Assembly: GCA_013368375.1 (NCBI GenBank)
Contig: JAACJP010000054.1
Coordinates: 1 to 64,000, forward strand
Direction: 5' to 3'
Length of the DNA: 64,000 nucleotides
DNA from: Tricholomella constricta
Lineage: Eukaryota; Basidiomycota; Agaricomycetes; Agaricales; Lyophyllaceae
The notes below the pieces were generated by a model. The model ran no database searches, was not told the DNA's origin, and worked only from the letters and a program-made list of their open reading frames with translations. Made by a program: the position numbers and the translations under genes. Every line of letters starts with the position of its first letter. Within the stretch, counting starts at the first letter, position 1. Of the stretch, positions 20,676 through 32,494 are shown in pieces.

Positions 20676-23435
20676 AATCTTGTCAGCGTGCTCAATGCAT
20701 GGTGCTTATGTAACCGTCTCACGACGGCCCCGCATCAACGATCATCCGTGCAGCTCGGCGCCCGCCAAGCCTGTTGCGCGTCCGCCTCAATTCGACGGCG
20801 GTCCACGTTGAGCCTCCGGGCAGGCGCAGTCTTGGGTTGCCCACACACCTGCGCGCCCTCTGAACCCGTGGAGCAAGTAAATGGCCGGATTACGGTGCGC
20901 AGCTGCACATTGACACGAACAAACAGGCAGGTAAATCCGATATAGAGTCTCTGACTGGCAAGCAGGCATCGTATGTATATGCAGCAAGAACCCGCTGCTC
21001 CACGGCCCAGCTTGAGCTACAGAGTGTGCACGCAACGCACACGTTTCTGCTAATGGGTGTTTCTTCCCCCCCCCCCGCCCCCTTCCCCGCGGCATGCAGC
21101 GGGGACGCGAGGCAAACGCACATGGCACAAGGTTGGCGGAGAGGAGGAGACGTACATGGACATGTCAATTTAAGCAACGCAGGTGCACTGCTTGCGCACA
21201 TTGTCAATGTATATCATAAATTATCTACCCGCCGCCGGGGGAGGGAAACTACACAACCACGCGCCCCGCACTTGTACTCGCAATGGATGGATAGAATGAA
21301 AGCAGAGGCAGGACGGGACTTAGATCGCGCTGGACGCGCTGGTCACTGCTGGCACAACGACGGGATACAGGCACAACAGGAGCCATAGCAGTGGATGAGG
21401 TTAGTTGGAAGAGAAGAGCTCGCGAGGACGGCGAGTTTTGGGGCCATGGTAAGCGTCATTGCCAACATCACGTTATGCGTATCCGCGTGACAGCAGCGAA
21501 CCTCAGAGCGCGCTCTCAAGAGCCTTGCTTTCAAGCTTCAATCGCAAGCAGTGCAGTGTCCGAGTCCGAGGCGGGGCACTGGCATCTTCGAAACACAGCC
21601 CCAAGCCCCAGCCCCAATCCCAACGGCGTCCACGTCAGACACACTTTCACTTTCCCCACCCCATCTCGGGGCCTGTACCTGCTTCGCTGTCCGCGCCACA
21701 ATCAGAAATCGACGTATGATGTATGTACGTCCGCGAACGATGTCGATGTCGATGTCGAACATGCTCTGGCTCTGGCTCTGGCTTTACTCGCTCGCGTGCG
21801 CGAACCCCACTCAGGCTGGCCTGGTATGACCGAATTAATATTGCCAGAACTGCTGCCTATTGCCAACATCTGAGCGGTGGCGGCGGCGGCGACGACGTCG
21901 CGGTCCTCTAAATCGCAGCGGGAATCTCGCAGAATCTTGCATCTCGCACTCGCCTACCCTCGACGCCGATCACGATCTCGGCGCGCGTTCGAATCTTCCG
22001 GTGCTCAGCGCTCAGCGCTCACCCCGGGCTGATATGTTGCGTCCGATCCCAAGACAACTCTGCTCAACCGCCGACGACATGGGCTCTGTACCTTGGCGTT
22101 GGCGTTTCCTCTGGCTCTTGCTTTTACTCTAGCACTGGCACTGGCCCTGACACTGGCACCAACACCGGCTCTGGCTCTTGCTCTGACACGATGATGATGA
22201 CGATGACGATGACGATCACGGCCCCGGATCCGAATCCGGATTCAGATCCCATCCTGCATGTCTGCAGCTGCTCTGCTCTGCTCAATATTCAATATTCAAT
22301 AACCATAACTCTCAACGGCGGCAGTCCGCAGTTCAATATACTCAACCTCGCCGCCCCCACCGGCGCCCCTCGTCCCGAAAGAAGCTCCCCCTCAAACGCT
22401 CGAACGCTCGAACGGAACGCTCTCAGCGCACGTACATAATACGCCCCTGTCACTGACGCCACCGTACCCGTACCCGTACCCGTACCGTGCCATTTTATGC
22501 TATGCTATACTATATGCCCATGACTGCACCGCAGATCTGCGTGGCGTCGTCGACGTCCAGCGAAGCTCTCGTTTCACCCCTCAGTTCTTTTCATCTCATT
22601 TCATTTCAGTTGTTCTCGCGATCGCGTTCCCGTCCGTCCGTCCAGGAAGATCCAACAAGGGCCCCTGTTTGTGCATCTTATCGTGGGGTGTGGTTTGTTT
22701 TGGGGCCTGTCGATCCCGTACTTACTAGCGTACTCGACTTCTTTCGGGTCATGAAGAGCCCGATGCCGATGTCAGACGGACGCCTCCCCGACAGGATAGA
22801 CGCGTGCCGCCGCCCCTCCATGTGGGCTGAATTGCTACTCGACGTGTCTACCACTGTCGACTGCTCTACAGTGTGCCGATGCCAGCTAGCCTACACGCTC
22901 ATCGCCGCTTGAACCAATTATTATTCGTTTGTAATGTATAGATTGTACGGTCCTCCAAAAGCTACAAAAAAATAACCATCGAAAGCGTCCGCTGATTAGG
23001 CAGTATCCAATAGGAGTATTGCATGAATTTAACGTATGGGCCTGAACGGAATGAAAGGGATCAAAGAGTATATCGTGGGGGACATGGTTGGGTTCCTCGC
23101 AGCCAGGGCCGGGATCCGATAAAGAAGAAGATACAAGGAACGTGGGCACGTTCACCCGATTGTTCGTTCAACGTTACGTGTCGAGAAAGACGAGGTCCGT
23201 GGAGATAAAGGAGTGTGGGGTGCGGGTCGTGCAGCGGGTAGGATCGTGGATATGGGTGTTGATAGCGACGCGAGATCAACAAAACAGCAGGTGCCGCGTA
23301 AACAAGGGTATAAGATTGACGATAACCACGGATAGCATGTTGACGTTGATGTGACCAGACGGGACAGCGAGAAAGAGTGATGGAGAGCCAGCCAAGAAAC
23401 GACAGGTGGGTAACGCGCAGGAAGAGGTAGCGCTG
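20676..23435. other. Gene-free repeat-rich region
   Basis: Nearly 2.8 kb without a credible gene on either strand. It holds many short simple repeats: a poly-C tract (about 21066-21076), GCTCTG repeats near 21763-21785, CACTGG-type repeats near 22133-22180, GATGAC repeats near 22190-22215 and a TACCCG array at 22463-22488. It lies upstream of the Cys-motif gene and downstream of the P450. It may be a long regulatory or untranslated region. Confidence 0.5.
22463..22488 (+). repeat. CGTACC/TACCCG hexanucleotide repeat
   Basis: About four tandem 6-bp units in the gene-free region. Confidence 0.8.
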
Positions 23436-25432
23436 TTATTTTTGACGTGGGTTGAATATGAGTTTGCACTCCATCGCCGCCGGAAAGATGACCTGCGGAA
23501 AGCACGACGCCGGTCAGCAGGGACAAACCGATAGGGTCAGAGTGCTCACAAAGCTGTCCCTGATATCCATGCTTCTCTCGTTCGTCCCCGGAGGTGCAAC
23601 AATATCAAAGTTCCTGACCACGGCAGCTACCGCTATCTTCATCATCGCCTGGGCTAAACTTTGCCCTCCACACACGCGCGAACCAGTACCGAATGGGATC
23701 ATGTGGTAGCTCATACGTGCGAGGGTTTCGGCGCTATTTACATTCGGTAGCCAGCGATCCGGAAGAAAAGTATCTGGGGAAGAGAAAACGGATGCGTCGC
23801 GGTGCATCGACCACGCCTGCGTTGAAACGATGGTGCCAGGCGGTACCCCGTACCCCATGAGATCGAAAATTTCATCCGAAGCTCCGTTCTTCGACGTGGA
23901 TGTTGGGACTATGCGCTCGAGCGGACTCGGTGCCGCAGAATAAAGCCGGAGACCTAATTATAAACAGGCGGTGTAAATGAGGAGGACGAGATAACGTACC
24001 TTCCTTGAGGAAGGCGTTCAGGTACGGAAGGTCTTGAAGAACTGAGAGATCGGGGATTACGCCTGCGTCTGGCATCGCTTCGTCGAGTTCCGCTTGAAGC
24101 TTCTTCATAATATCCGCACGACGACTGAGTTCCCAGAAGAAATACGATAGCGAAGTGGAAGTAGTATCGGATCCAGCAATCCTAAAGAGAAGGATAAACA
24201 ACTTGACGTCCAGCAGATCTATGGTGCGACGAACATGTGTCCCATACATTCCGAGATGATGTCGTGATCGGGCATGAGCTGTTCATTGCCGGGATAACGA
24301 TAGCGCAGGAGCCGTTGAAGCATCGGGACCTTGTCGGAATCACCAATTTTACCAGCGTTCATCTGAGCTCGCATCTCGTAAACACGTCCACTGACAAACT
24401 GACATGGGAAGTTAATGTCTAAGGTGATCAGAAAGGATATAGGTACTTGCTTCGGCCATGATCTTGTCAGAATCACACATCTGCCTCCACCTGTTGTTCG
24501 GAATGCGACTGACCAGATTCCATAACCAGTTGGGAAGAGTGCATCGCTAGACATACAGAATTAAAGGTCTCCTCAAAGTTACGATGTTACACATACGATA
24601 ATGCCACGCTTAGGAAAATCGTTGATCGCCGTGGAAAGAGGGTCTTCGACATCCACAGCCCATTTGCTCACAGCGCCGAGGCGATAACCGTAGGACGACG
24701 AAACGACTACATCGACCATGAGATGGCGAAAGACCGCCAGACAGTTCAGCGGCCCACTACCAGACATTGTTTCCATCGTCTTGTGACGTCGAATGTAAGT
24801 TCAGCGCTAACGTCAGTACTGAAGCCAAGACGACGTACCTTAACAAGTTCCAGGGTGACCTCGTGCATCTCGGGTTGAAACTGTGCGACGTTAGACGGGG
24901 TGTAGTGCGGCGCATAGCCCTTTCGGCGTATGGAGTGGGGAGCATGTTCGAGAGTTGTCATACTACGATGAAATGAGCCTAAAAGACGCATATATGCGTC
25001 TTAATACGTACGCATGGTCGTTGTCGTTGCTGTCAATGTAATCAAACTTTGAGCTTTTGATTATAGAGAGAGAAAAGGAGCGTACGTGAGGAGTCCCTTG
25101 TAGTATGGGCTTTTATCGAACTTGTGTACGGAATATACGTGACGCATAGTGGAGAGATCGCGAAAGACAACTTTATTGGGCCCGATACGGACAACCGGTC
25201 CATATATCTCGAAGAGCTCGTGAATAACCTTGCATTGTTGGAGACGAAGGACGTGTGTTGTAATCCAAAAGTCAGAGATGGCCGCATACCAGGGGCCAGG
25301 GATCGCGCTGAGAGGAGACAAGAAAAGGTTGTAGATAGCGCGAGCGAGGACAGCCATGAAAACAACGGAGGCGGAGGCAAGGAAGAGGTTGTGCGAGAAC
25401 CAAGCCACGGAGAAGGAGATCGTAGAGACCAT
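23436..25432 (-). CDS. Cytochrome P450 monooxygenase
   Basis: An ER-anchored heme-thiolate monooxygenase. The start at 25432 gives MVSTISFSVAWFSHNLFLAS, an N-terminal membrane anchor, followed by the hinge SAIPGPWYAAISDFW. The oxygen-binding I helix reads AGSDTTSTSLSYFFWELSRR. The ExxR pair is EGLRLYSAAPSPLER, split by an intron. The heme loop is FGTGSRVCGGQSLAQ, with the Cys ligand in the FxxGxRxCxG motif. The last exon (VIFPAAMECKLIFNPRQK) stops at 23436-23438. All key residues are present and no frame break was seen, so it should be functional. About 500 residues in nine or more exons. The CYP family and substrate cannot be assigned by eye. Confidence 0.92.
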
Positions 25433-28231
25433 TTCGTAGACTGGGAGTGGTGTCAAGGTGGTATACAGGTTGACCGGGATAGCTGCGGGGTCACTCTGGC
25501 GGCAGAGTCGCTGGGACGATGGGGGGGAGGAAGAAGGAGAGGTGGGATGCGAAATGGAGCATGTCTCGTTTATATATTCCGAGAGAATGCTGACCAATCC
25601 GTAGAGAGTTGTCGTTTGGCAAGAGTTGACGCGTTGAAGAGCTGTGAGAGTCGAACGAAGAAAAGCGCTTTTCATACTCCGCCCGACGCGTTACATCACT
25701 TCCGAATACAGACATCATCCTTCCTTTTTAGAACATCACGTGGGGACGTGTCCTTGTTGCATCGCCCGGCAACTAAGCGTCTATCACACCTGTTGCGCCA
25801 CAAATTGACCGGTCAATCTACCCCGTCGTGTATGGTCTAGTACAGACGACCTGCCATGTCATCAATCGTTCACAGAACGTATCCTGACAACTTTTAGTCC
25901 TACTCGGAACGGCCCGCCATATGCCTTCTCTTCCTCGCTAGCCGCTCCAGATCTGCAAGGATGTTCCGCGACGGCCTTCCCCACCACACGAGGAACTTTA
26001 TTTCGACATACGGCATTTTCTGTTCAGCGCGCCACCAGATCTAATAACGACGCGTTGGATATATATGAGAGGTAAATCCCAAAACGTTTAGATGACACCG
26101 AAGCGTCTTTGCAGAATAGAAGAGAAATTCTTCTTCGTTTAGTGATTCGATGAAAGGTTCATGAAACCCAGTCCCTCGTTACCAGCGTTCCCGGCCGATC
26201 TAACATGCCATCCGAATTCAAAAAGTTGACAAAGCCATTATAACATTCACTCAACATTTCAATAAATACTACATAGATTTCGATGCATCCACAATTGAAT
26301 TGGATCCTCCTTCCCGTAAGCATACTTAGATCCGAGATCTTGACTCACCCAACGGCCTGAAGCTTAAAACTCTAGGGCCTACAAAACCCACCCGATAATG
26401 CCCTCCAATCTGCTGTTGAAGGGTCCACTGCCAAAGTAAGAGAAGGAGCAGCATGCGCAAGCCTCTTCCTGCATTCACATCCTCCATTTAGACCGGCCGC
26501 TTATCTCCTGGTAGCACGATTAAACGAACCTGGACGTCGCGCAGCCATCCTGCTCAGCCCACTATACCTCGTAGAAAAGCACACCAAGGCAACTCCTTTT
26601 ATCTGCTTAAATCATCTACTTGTTCTCTGTTCGTGCTTGTGACTCACCCTTTCCTCGATCTAAAGTCGCTGATTTCAAACTGTGCAGTGGTCATTATACC
26701 CTGACATGACAGGAGGTCGAGCAACCGATGAGCGTTCCCGAGACCCCCGATTAAGTCGCACTGGCTTATTGATAGCCTACATTTAAAGGGGCTTAGCAGC
26801 CGGAGAGGAGCCAGTACAGCCGAACATAGACGGACAACAGTGTGTCCGGAACGCCTCAGCCCAATATTCCGCCACACGCCCACACGCACACATACACCAG
26901 CCGCACAGTTCCTTCCAGCTCTGGACACCAAGGAGCCAAAATCAAAGAGCATGCGCATGCTGCACGGAGGCGTAACTGATTATCAAGGGAAGAACCTGCG
27001 TAGCCCCATACCCTTGACAGATGTTCCTGAGGTACGACGGTGAGTCATTCCTTTATAGATTCCTTTTAGTTCAACATGCAGACGTAGTGCTTTTCATCAA
27101 GCTTAGGCTAGTTAGCCTACCTGCGCGATGATCGTTTCGCCCGTCGTCCTGTCACTCGCCCGACGTCGACGCGATCCGGTCTCAAACACAAACGCACCAC
27201 ACACGAGGAGTCGCAGCGGGTATGGGTTGGGAAACGAAGCAGCCTGAGATGAGTGGCAGGACCGCGAGATGTGTGACGCAGCGCGGTACCTGGATGGCAC
27301 CGATGGATATTGTTAGGTCGGTGAGTGGTTTTCCACGTGGGGTTCAGAAGAGCCGCGAGCTCACTAGCTCATCCGATGGCGAGGAACAGGTCCAACGAAC
27401 GTCGAGTCCGTCGCAGAAGGTTCCACTTGTCACGTCGGGTTGGTTCGGATGTGTATGCGACTCCTGTGCGCTGAGATGGGTCAGGAAAGGACCGCTCCAG
27501 GATGGGATATCTATCATGACGAAAGAGATGGTACGACTCGTTCTCGATCATCGCCAGCATCAACGTCGTTAATTTGATCAATGCGTGCAGCTCAGGACGG
27601 TCCAGGACATGAAAATGTAAACAATTTGAATGATCATCGCTGCCAGTGGATCCTATCCCAGGCGAGCCTCGTCGACGGATCCACGCATCGTGTCCTGTAA
27701 TGCTTGACATGGTGACGCAATTGACTGCAGGGTCCCCGCGTCATCGTGGATTACACGACTCTTCAAAAAAATCTGCAGAACTCGACTCACTCTTGTTGCA
27801 CAACAAAGCGCTCAGCCGAAGGGGTATCGTGCTTGCATCTCCTGGGAGGATATGCTGGGAGAAAACTCATGTATACAAATCACAGATAATAAGAAGTACA
27901 TTTAGCTTAGTACAACCATGGCGGTATGTAGGGATTGAGGAGCCTACGACAGAAAAAAAAAAGATGAATAGCGATGTTGCAGGGGATAGGACAGAGACGA
28001 TAGAAGAAAAAGTTCACAAACGATATTTAACTGGCAGATAGAGCTCGCAGATACATACAAACGACAGATGGAGCGAGACGACAGGAATAAAATCGATATG
28101 CGTGTGTTGTGCTGATCGTGATTGTGATTAGATAAGAGATCGTGGTTGTGATTGGGTAAGAGAGGCAGAATGCCGCGATGTTACATCCTTGTCTCCATAT
28201 CTCTCTTGGGCGCTGGTGCTCCATCAGTGCC
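25433..28231. other. Long intergenic region, only weak coding hints
   Basis: No confident gene in 2.8 kb. Around 25885-26143 on the plus strand there is an open stretch (reading for example DLQGCSATAFPTTRGTLF and NNDALDIYER). It ends at a GTAAAT donor, and a TTGCAG acceptor rejoins it in phase to a stop, but no start codon in frame was found. On the minus strand, 27369-27710 is open, with a hydrophobic patch in another frame (IIQIVYIFMSWTVL). Both could be gene relics or chance. Confidence 0.35.
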
Positions 28232-29416
28232 TCAACGGTTGCGAACGCCAGCGCTGGCCCAACTTGAGCCAGACATCTCACTTCTCGTGCCGTCATCAAG
28301 GTGATGATCATCGAAGGAAGAGATCCCGGACACGGCGGAGAGAGGCGACATGGGGTCATGCTCGTCAAAGTCCGAGAGGAAGTCTAGGTCAGACAGGGAG
28401 CGAGAAGGCGGGCGAACCTGAGGAGACGAGAGATTCGGCGGGGAGGCAGCATTGGGCGAGGAAAACGAATAATAGTTTGAGCTTGACATCATCGAGTCGT
28501 GCACTGATAACGATTGGGAAAACGACGAGAAAGGTGAATCTGGGCGAGACGAGGGGGCAGAGAGAAGCTCGATGCCGTGTTCGTGATCTAAGTCTTGCGG
28601 GTAAGACTGGGAAAGGCTGGGAATAGATGAAGGGGAAAGCGATAGGCGTGTTGGAACAAGGGAAGCGGTGTCACTCGAAGGCGCAGGGGTGGGCAAACTC
28701 CCCGGAGCTTCCAGAGGCGGTGGAGAGCGAAGTGTAGAGCGGGAACGGGCCTCACGGAGCGAAGACACATGGGGGGATGGAGAAGGCTTTGCGCTGGGGA
28801 GAGTTGAAATGGGCGTAGATGGTAAAGAAGGGTCAAACAGGACGTGAGTCGGACTCGTCGGCACCAAAGAACTTCTATTCGTAGCTGTTGTAGACTAAGC
28901 ATATTAATCGCTTAGCTTTCATTCAACATCGAAGAGCGAAGGTTTATACTTACCGCATCTGAAGGATCCCGAAATCCTGCAGGACCAGCGTTTCCGCGGC
29001 GCCTAAGCGTCTGACTGCGGTTCACTTCACTTTGCCATTCACGAACTTCCTTAGCAATAAGGTGTTCGAGTTCGATGGACTGTCTCCTTTCATCGCCTTC
29101 ATCGCCAGAGTCAGAGTGCTTACTCCGTCCTGACCATGTCGTATCATCGTTCCTAAGTGGAACAGAAACAGGCACCGCTCCAGCTCTTTGCCCACGCCGA
29201 GCCTGGCGCTTAGCAAGAAATTCCTCCGCCCACTGCTCTACCTTTGGAGCGATGTGAGGCTCGTAAACGAACTACAATGAGCCAGAGGTGAGTAGAAAGT
29301 CGCTTGGAACGACAGTCTGGCACAGTGGGAATAGCGAAGGTCCGTACCTCTTTGAAGGCGATACCTGCTGCAACAGCTCCAACAACAGCAAGAATATAGA
29401 CGGCTGGTGCAGGCAT
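28232..29416 (-). CDS. Uncharacterised single-pass membrane protein with Ser/Pro-rich tail
   Basis: No family recognised. The start at 29416 gives MPAPAVYILAVVGAVAAGIA, one N-terminal hydrophobic helix (an in-frame ATG at 29440 adds eight residues). After an intron the protein continues EPHIAPKVEQWAEEFLAKRQ, a charged helical segment, then a region with ELEHLIAKEVREWQSEVNRS. A GTAAGT donor after PSDA joins the last exon, which is almost entirely Ser/Pro/Leu-rich and ends in an acidic stretch (DFLSDFDEHDPMSPLSAVSG). The stop is at 28232. The layout suggests a membrane-tethered protein with a long disordered cytosolic tail that is probably phosphorylated; this is inference from composition. About 360 residues. 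Confidence 0.7.
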
Positions 29417-30315
29417 CCTAGCTGTCTCCTGGAAATCCAAGGCCTGGAAACGTTAGGATGGTGGTGGTAAGCGGAGAAAGGTCCAAAGACCAGACATTGC
29501 ACCGGCGGAGATGTCATCGCTCAAATTGAAAGTCCGGCGTACAGATCGGTCCGGACTCCGGAGTCTGTAATTCTGGACTCGTTGGATTACTTCGCACCAA
29601 AGTCAATAACATGGTTGCTTTAAACTAGCTATGCATTGCAATTCACATCTCTATAACGCTGTATGGGGCAGGACCCTAATTTCTTTCCTCCATATTCTGT
29701 GCGCAGCCTCCTTGAAGCCGCATCACAACGGCGCAGTAAATCATCTGATATTTGACATTGCCATGTCCTTGTAAGAGTGTCCAGGTAGGTATGGAGTACA
29801 CCTCCGACGTGTACCCATCGGAATTCTGGGAAACGCCATTGTCGCTCTGCTATATTCTGAAGGACGTCAACCCCAGATTTTTGACGTCGGTGGCTGCGGC
29901 GTTGGCTGAAGCTGGAAAATCTGGAAACTGTCTTCGGTAGCATAATTTTTCTTGAAAAGCTTCGGGGACCCTAATCACGGCGAACATGGTCATGAGGATC
30001 TACGTCTACTTCCTAGTAAAGGGCGATTAAACCGCCGACAGATCGAATGCCTCCCAAGCTCGGGGCTCTTCGAGAACTCAGAACGAACCTCTCCTCTTCC
30101 ATATACTTTGCGCTCGTTCAAACTCAGTATATTACCGTCTCTATCGATTCGCTACGACATTCGCTTCGTTTAAAATCTTCATTTCCGCCAAACTCGGTCC
30201 AGCAAGAGAACACATATCAATTTCATTGACCATCACATCAGCCACGACCAAGCTTGGGTATCTTCGGTCTTCACATTCAATATGTACAAGATCGACGACA
30301 GATCGGAGCACCACC
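29417..30315. other. Intergenic, no confident gene
   Basis: A 104-codon open frame on the minus strand (29629-29943; includes RQWRFPEFRWVHVGGVLHTY) overlaps a plus-strand frame of similar length. Neither could be tied to a family or to splice sites, so no gene is called. Confidence 0.4.
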
Positions 30316-31685
30316 TCATAGCTTGCTCGGATTGTCCCTCCTATTCCTCCGGCGCCTTGCCGTCTCCGTGATACCATCCTCGACTCCAGCCAAACGCCGC
30401 AGACGGTCCCAGTCCACGCGCAGCCCCTCCTTCTCACACGCCCCTCGAAATTCAGGCTTGCTGAGCATCGCCCACGCCAACCGCACTTTCAGAGTCGGTG
30501 CGCCAGGCGGGCCTATGTCAAATTCAGGCTGATGTCCATAGCCTATCATTGCAACGCGGATCATGATGCTCCTATTGGATGGGCCGATTAGGTGTATCAA
30601 ACAATGATAATATAGGTATGTAACGCACGCAGTTAGACCGAAGACAGGCTTTATACCACCTGCTTCCCTTCCGGTGAGAAAACGGTGGGCTCGGGTTGTC
30701 CATGTTGTATTGTTCGGCCCTGAGGAAGTCCAGTCGTTATATGAGTAGTATGGTACCTCTAGCGATTCGGTTTCCGTAGGAAATGGAGGAGTTGTTGTTA
30801 GGAAGGAAGCAAGAGGGTGTGAGAAGAGGCTCGCTACTTCCGCATCGTTTAACATTGGCTGTAGAAATCTATCTGCACAGTTCCTGCTTGAAAAAAGGTC
30901 CAGAACTTACCCGAAGAGTGTTGTCAAGAATCAGCACGACGACACTAGGATCCGTTGAGTTGGTGGCAAAATTAGGAGATGCAGTAGAAGGCTGACGGGG
31001 TCACAACGGTAGCGTTTGCAGCTAAAAATGGCTCCAGAATACATAGCAGTGGTACTTTGTGTCTGTCTCGTGGAAGGCCGATCTACTGCCAGTGAGCTAT
31101 AGTCAGTTCAAAGTAACAGGAGGGTTTGAATACAGACCTCCTCGAATGCTTCCCGGCGCTGTTCAATCATGTGTGAGCTATTGAACGTCCCTTGTTATTC
31201 AGAGATTACACTCACAGCAGTATCTTCGACTGTTGCATCCTCCGGATCAGCCTTCCCACCAGGTAATGATGTATCTCCGGCGTACGTTCTGAGCGTCGCA
31301 GAACGCCTGTCGCAATGAACAAAGAAGGCTCTCGTCAGAATTTCACCCGTTTGTCGCCATAGTGAGGCAGCGACGGGACACACCTGCTCAGCAAGACGTA
31401 CAAATCGCCCATGCGACCGACAAACAACGCGACAAGGACCGCTGCACTCCTTCCACGCGGAAATGGGATCTTGTAATTTGGACATTGATATGAAACCAGA
31501 TTCCTTAAGCATCTGTATAGAAAGAAGTCAGACGTCAGATTCAGAGCAACTTCCCATCAAGACCTTGTGAAGACCTACTGTTTTGACTGTTGGCTCAGGG
31601 GCGGGATACGCGCCTCATTCAATCGAAGCTTCGGCCTGTGATATTTGAGTAGATTGGGCGATCTGAATGCGTCCTTCGAAGACAT
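30316..31685 (-). CDS. Nudix hydrolase, coenzyme A diphosphatase type (NUDT7/PCD1-like)
   Basis: Hydrolyses the diphosphate of CoA and CoA esters, giving phosphopantetheine and 3',5'-ADP; family members are often peroxisomal or mitochondrial. Six exons can be joined in phase. The start is at 31685 (MSSKDAFRSPNLLKYHRP). The second exon enters as CLRNLVSYQCPNYKIPFPRG and continues AAVLVALFVGRMGDLYVLLS. Next come RRSATLRTYAGDTSLPGGKAD, then a short exon RREAFEE, then IGLPRDRHKVPLLCILEPFL. Together they form the Nudix box, with the LRxxAGxxSxPGGKxD lead-in of the CoA-pyrophosphatase subgroup. A 49-nt intron then joins VVTP to VVVLILDNTLRPMLNDAEVA. The C-terminal part contains FLTGREAGGIKPVFGLTA and ends at 30316. 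The catalytic glutamates (REAFEE) are present. About 370 residues, long for the family because of C-terminal additions. Confidence 0.9.
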
Positions 31686-32494
31686 CGCAGTCGACGAGAA
31701 GCGGTCAGGAATAGTCAGGAATTGGTGAGACGAACATGGGCGGCGGCTATTCGGCTAACTGTGCCCCGCAACACGATCGGTGGCAGTGCGAAATTTCAGC
31801 TCTCCACGTCGACGACGACAACGCTCAGCACTTCAGCGTCGTGAACTTCAACTGCAATGACTGCAATATGGATTCCTATTGGCCTTGTGGAGGATCAATC
31901 GCAATCTCACCCGTATGGTTTCCCGACACAGCATCAGCCTCGAGGCAAATCTGACACATTGCATACATGACAGTGCAACGAGGCCGTCTTACGTCGATTA
32001 GACAATGGTGAATGAGGCCTGAAGACCCTCAACGAAGCCCTACAATGGAGATCAGACGCGTTCCAATCATATCAAACATGCCGTCTTTCAGAATAATCTT
32101 CCATCGCCTTGTGTAATCTCGGCTCCTTGTGTAATCTTGGTCGTCAGCGGGCTTCTACTTCCAGACCAAATCTACTCACAGATTCGGTCGCGTGCCGAAA
32201 AAAATGGCAATTGTTATCGTGATTTGCATGGCAATAGTTTGGAGCCTTGATCAGCCGAAAAACGAGGCTGCGAGATGATCATCACGCCCCTTTGCGTGTG
32301 GTTGATACGGTATTCCCTCGCTCCTTGCCTCGATGCAAACACCTGGCACGCCCTTGATAATGCGGACATGGACCGATTTTCCTTCTTCACATCTCAACGT
32401 CTCAACGTTGCCCCTCAACCTATCGACCAACATTCCTTCCCATTTGCCGAGACTTACGCCCAGCGCTGAACGTCCTACTTCTTCCTGACTTACA
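31686..32494. promoter_or_regulatory. Divergent intergenic region between the Nudix gene and the WW gene
   Basis: The two genes point away from each other, so their promoters share these 809 bp. No TATA box or gene stands out. Confidence 0.4.

Noticed and set aside
19916..20722. 268-codon Pro/Thr/Ser-rich minus-strand frame overlapping the Cys-motif gene
   Set aside because: Pure low complexity caused by GC-rich sequence in a second frame; the other frame holds the ordered Cys motif.
25124..25840. 238-codon plus-strand frame over the P450 start
   Set aside because: Antisense of the P450 first exon; Glu/Arg/Gly-rich shadow composition.
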